From Tethya wilhelma (taxonomy: Eukaryota; Porifera; Demospongiae; Tethyida; Tethyidae), in NCBI GenBank assembly GCA_964030475.1, contig CAXIPT010000002.1, forward strand, positions 14,657,095 through 14,721,094: a stretch of DNA of 64,000 nt. The letters are read 5' to 3'. Position 1 is the first letter of the stretch; the number at the start of each line of letters is the position of its first letter. The notes below the pieces were generated by a model, which was not told the origin of the DNA, made no database searches, and saw only the letters and a list, made by a program, of their open reading frames with translations. Below are positions 61,701 to 64,000 of this stretch, piece by piece. Position numbers and translations under genes: made by a program.

Positions 61701-63949
61701 TGTATTCAGCACATGTGCAGTCAATATATACCCGGTCTGGTCAGGCTAACTGCATGAACAAGTCAGTCCACTTATCCTCTGTGAGGCCAATGAGCTACTC
61801 CCCTAGATTCAAGCAACATAATAACATACCTTATCGACACCATTGATGGTGCAGTGGAGATCAACATGAACACTTTTCCCACCAAAACTGTCCAAGCCTT
61901 CACGTGCTGTAAATCCTGAGATCACAGGTTCCAATGAAAGAGAGCTGAAGTACTCAGACTGTGAGGGGAGAGAGACAGTTTGGTGAGTAGAAGTTACAAC
62001 TACATCTATGAACTAATGGAACCTTACATCTCTACAGATACCTGTATACCAGGCTTCAGTGAAACATTTACACCTACTGGAAACAGTCATTATTATTTGG
62101 GTGATCAAATACATCAACAACATATATAGGAACATTCAACATGTGCTACATTACAAAAAACGTGATTCTGCTATGATGGGTAAAATAATTTTTGACAATT
62201 AAGGTGTTATAACTAGAGGCTCTGGTTAAGCTATCACATGCTGCACTAAGAGATAATTGAGCCGGAGGCTGAGGTGGTAGATACTTCGGTATCTGCTCAG
62301 GCAAAGTGCCTGTACAGTCAACCCACCCAGGCCCGTAACCCCGTCCACCAGGGATCTCCTTGAGAGAGAAAGATAAACGGTTGGTTCGGCTGAGGCCTAT
62401 AGATACATATCTTCTGCTCCTACGACACGGGCACTCAGTGGCTTAGTGGTAAGAGCACCTAACTAGCGATCGGGAGGTCTTGGGTTCGATTCCCAGCTGA
62501 GTCCCAGATTTTTTCCGGGATATCTTTCTTTCTCTCTCAGCATTCAATTGACGTAAAATAATTTTTGCCACTCGTGTTAGTGTCAAAAAAGTTCAGCAGT
62601 GAAATGTTCCAACTAAACAATTAAAGTAACAAGCAGCCACTGGCAACGTGAAAGATGGCTCTCAGTTCTGCAATTGTAGAATTATTCCACAATATAAAAC
62701 TCACTAAATTCACCTGAATTTGGTCTTGAAAACAAGATTTTGCTGGTTTGAGTCAATTACTGTACAGCAGGAATGTTTTGCCGGGTTAGTGTTCATGGTT
62801 TTTGCGGATCACAATCCTGCAGAAGTTTTTATGTGCGAAATTCTCTGTATGTAAGTGTGGAGATTGGCAGCTCATCTGTGAAAGTTAAAACACAAAAATG
62901 GTTTATGACGAGAGACATCAACGAAAGTTATTCTCCACGAAACTTTCCCACTATACAGTAGCTTTCTGTCTCACTTTATGTGAGAAGGTCTAAGAGAAAT
63001 GTACAGTAACATCAAATTACGCAGTCTAGATGATGGCCTGTGGATGTCAGGCCTCCTCAAAGGGTGATGACTGTATTGATTGGCCAAAGCTAGATTTAGT
63101 GGGGCCCGGGCTAAAAATGGTGACAATAAATAGAATTCAAGAACGGTCAGTGTTGGTTAAGTCAGTGAGGATGGGAGTCTAATGCTAAGAAGTTGCTCAA
63201 AATAGTTACCACTGACAGATGAAATTAAATTGCTCGAAAGTGTAATTTTTCACACCAAGGGTCAAGAGTCGGTTTTGTAACGTAAACGTTTCGCCTACAG
63301 TCATTTCGCCTACGTATCGATTTGCCTACACTACCGGAAGTGATGCAATTAAGTAATGTAGGTTATGCGCATGATTCTAAAAATGCTTATCACAATAATG
63401 CTAAGTAGCTACGCCTTTTTCTTTTTTGTTTACAAAGACAGCTCAAAAACTTGCATCTTTCAGTCTTTTGATAGCTTATTACAGGCTTATTACAAGCTTC
63501 AAGATTGCATGCAGAAAGGCTGTGGAGAAACTTAGCTTGAGTGCGCTTAAACGTTACCAAACCCAAGAGTCTGCCATGCGAACTCAAAATTTAGCATTGG
63601 TCAATGGTCATATCATAGATTAATTATTTACGGTCAAACAACAAGGTCAAATGTTTGCTGCAGATGTACATGCATGTACAATTCACACGGGAATCAGACT
63701 AACCATCACTCCCTTCTTCTCCTGGGGCCCCACAATTAAAACTAATCATGGTGATGAAACAAATTGAGTGCATACCATATAGCCATATACATCCTTTGGT
63801 GCAGCAAGAAATAGTTCATTAAGCAACTTCTCCAGTGCCTCAGTGACATTATGGCGTGAGTAAAACGCAACAGCTTGATCCTTTAGCTTCTTGTTCTTAA
63901 TTTCTGGAAATCCCCTCTTGTGAGAGTCCATATTGATATTGGTCTCCAA
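55724..63949 (-). CDS. ENO4: Enolase 4-like protein (ENO4)
   Basis: Divergent enolase; in mammals it is in the sperm flagellum (family knowledge). Exons: 63949-63776, 61958-61830 (repeated at 60074-59946), 58188-57906, 57783-57479, 57264-57100, 57025-56900, 56636-56372, 56067-55994, 55891-55724, all in phase. The N-terminal extension (QAVAFYSRHNVTEALEKLL, APKDVYGYM) matches ENO4 and is absent from glycolytic enolases. Enolase-fold segments: SCATATAHLFNTPLYLHL, KPEQGLDLIREAAKNAKLEL, YPGLVGYIDPLHHQ (Asp where enolase has Glu-Asp), KCFLVADDAL (metal Asp region) and the C-terminal CRFIRLGAVSGQ…LHIREEL. A Ser-rich insertion breaks the exon 56636-56372. Catalytic competence is doubtful. Start MET at 63949; M at 63931 is an alternative. 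Confidence 0.9.
56670..56877. mobile_element. TACCRTA-ended palindromic MITE (208 bp)
   Basis: Starts TACCGTATACTGCTTAATTT and ends AATTAAGCGGTATACGGTA. AATCCGCGAAAATT motifs inside. In an ENO4 intron. Confidence 0.8.
58964..59206. mobile_element. 243-bp TTAA-flanked MITE
   Basis: Terminal inverted repeats AGGAACTGTGTCACTATATA / TATATAGTGACACAGTTCCT, flanked by TTAA at 58960-58963 and 59207-59210. The inside is also partly palindromic (AATAAAATG…CATTTTATT). Termini differ from the TTAA element at 1616, so it is a separate family. Confidence 0.85.
59577..59731. mobile_element. TACCRTA-ended MITE (155 bp), GTCAATATT subtype
   Basis: Starts TACCGTATAGCCGGAAATAT and ends AATATATCCGGCTATACGGTA-like, with TTGACGGTTTGACGGTC inside. 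The right half appears again at 61547-61615 because of the block duplication. Confidence 0.8.
60545..60621 (+). repeat. tRNA-Ala-like SINE head (copy 1)
   Basis: 77 bases with A box TGGCTTAGTGGTAAGAGC and B box GGGTTCGATTCCC. The anticodon loop CTAGCGA would read AGC (Ala), but acceptor-stem pairing is broken and there is a SINE-like flank (CTCTCTCAGC). A tRNA pseudogene or SINE, not a safe tRNA call. Confidence 0.6.
60874..61075. mobile_element. Diverged TACCRTA-type element (202 bp)
   Basis: Starts TACTGTACAGCAGGAATGTT and ends AACTTTCCCACTATACAGTA. Recurs at 62758-62959 in the duplicate block. The 62-codon frame over it is a by-product. Confidence 0.6.
62429..62505 (+). repeat. tRNA-Ala-like SINE head (copy 2, in the duplicate block)
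   Basis: Identical to 60545-60621 at an offset of 1,884; a consequence of the block duplication. Confidence 0.6.
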
Positions 63950-64000
63950 TGTGAATCACGTGATCATTGTGTACTGTTGCCATGACGATTTAGATCCAAG

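Larger units (their letters stand above)
59663..63429. repeat. 1,883-bp direct repeat separated by a single N
   Basis: 59663-61545 and 61547-63429 appear identical throughout (offset 1,884), including an ENO4 exon, a tRNA-like unit and a MITE. The only base between them is the N at 61546. Very probably one locus represented twice by the assembler. Confidence 0.85.

Noticed and set aside
59946..61958. True tandem duplication of ENO4 exon 2
   Set aside because: Copies appear identical over 1.9 kb and meet at a lone N, so an assembly artefact is much more likely.
1..64000. CRISPR array, operon or bacterial defence system
   Set aside because: All recognised genes have spliceosomal introns and animal families; no regularly spaced short repeats with unique spacers were seen.

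Overview
The window looks like nuclear DNA of an early-branching animal, most likely a demosponge; Amphimedon queenslandica is my best guess, and the species is inference. The grounds are: AT-rich sequence; small, closely packed, intron-rich genes; animal-specific families (nanos, PDE7, AGBL4/CCP6, enolase 4, a shootin-like coiled-coil protein); and many short palindromic transposons in introns. Exons were read by eye from GT-AG boundaries, phase continuity and remembered family motifs. Nothing was searched.

Layout. 215-10638 (-): N-terminal half of a CCP6/AGBL4 tubulin deglutamylase that runs off the left edge; one intron holds a broken MyTH4 gene on the other strand (5631-6272) and a scaffold gap. 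10820-11885 (+): nine-finger C2H2 protein, whose 3' end is repeated at 12966-14351. 15415-21995 (-): complete PDE7-type cyclic-nucleotide phosphodiesterase. 22177-37295 (+): secreted leucine-rich-repeat protein with one repeat per exon, ending in a VWC-like module. 37923-38621 (-): intronless TMEM86/YhhN lysoplasmalogenase. 38765-47824 (+): complete HBS1 ribosome-rescue GTPase, with an alternative terminal exon that looks like a SKI7-type isoform. 49384-52250 (-): shootin-like coiled-coil gene. 52672-53495 (-): 3' end of a LINE. 54718-55411 (-): nanos. 55724-63949 (-): enolase 4, with one exon inside a 1,883-bp block present twice.

Three gene pairs are head-to-head with 143-181 bp between start codons (AGBL4/zinc finger, PDE7/LRR, TMEM86/HBS1), so compact bidirectional promoters are the local rule. 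The genes do not form one pathway; they cover second-messenger signalling, RNA surveillance, germline translation control, cytoskeleton/cilium and extracellular matrix.

Introns and spacers are full of mobile DNA: at least a dozen palindromic 100-215 bp elements ending in TACCRTA, two elements flanked by TTAA, larger foldback elements, tRNA-derived SINE-like units and two or three dispersed repeat families. Isolated single N bases (6272, 12965, 48042, 61546) look like contig joins. Two of them sit exactly between near-identical direct repeats, so those duplications are probably unmerged alleles, not biology.
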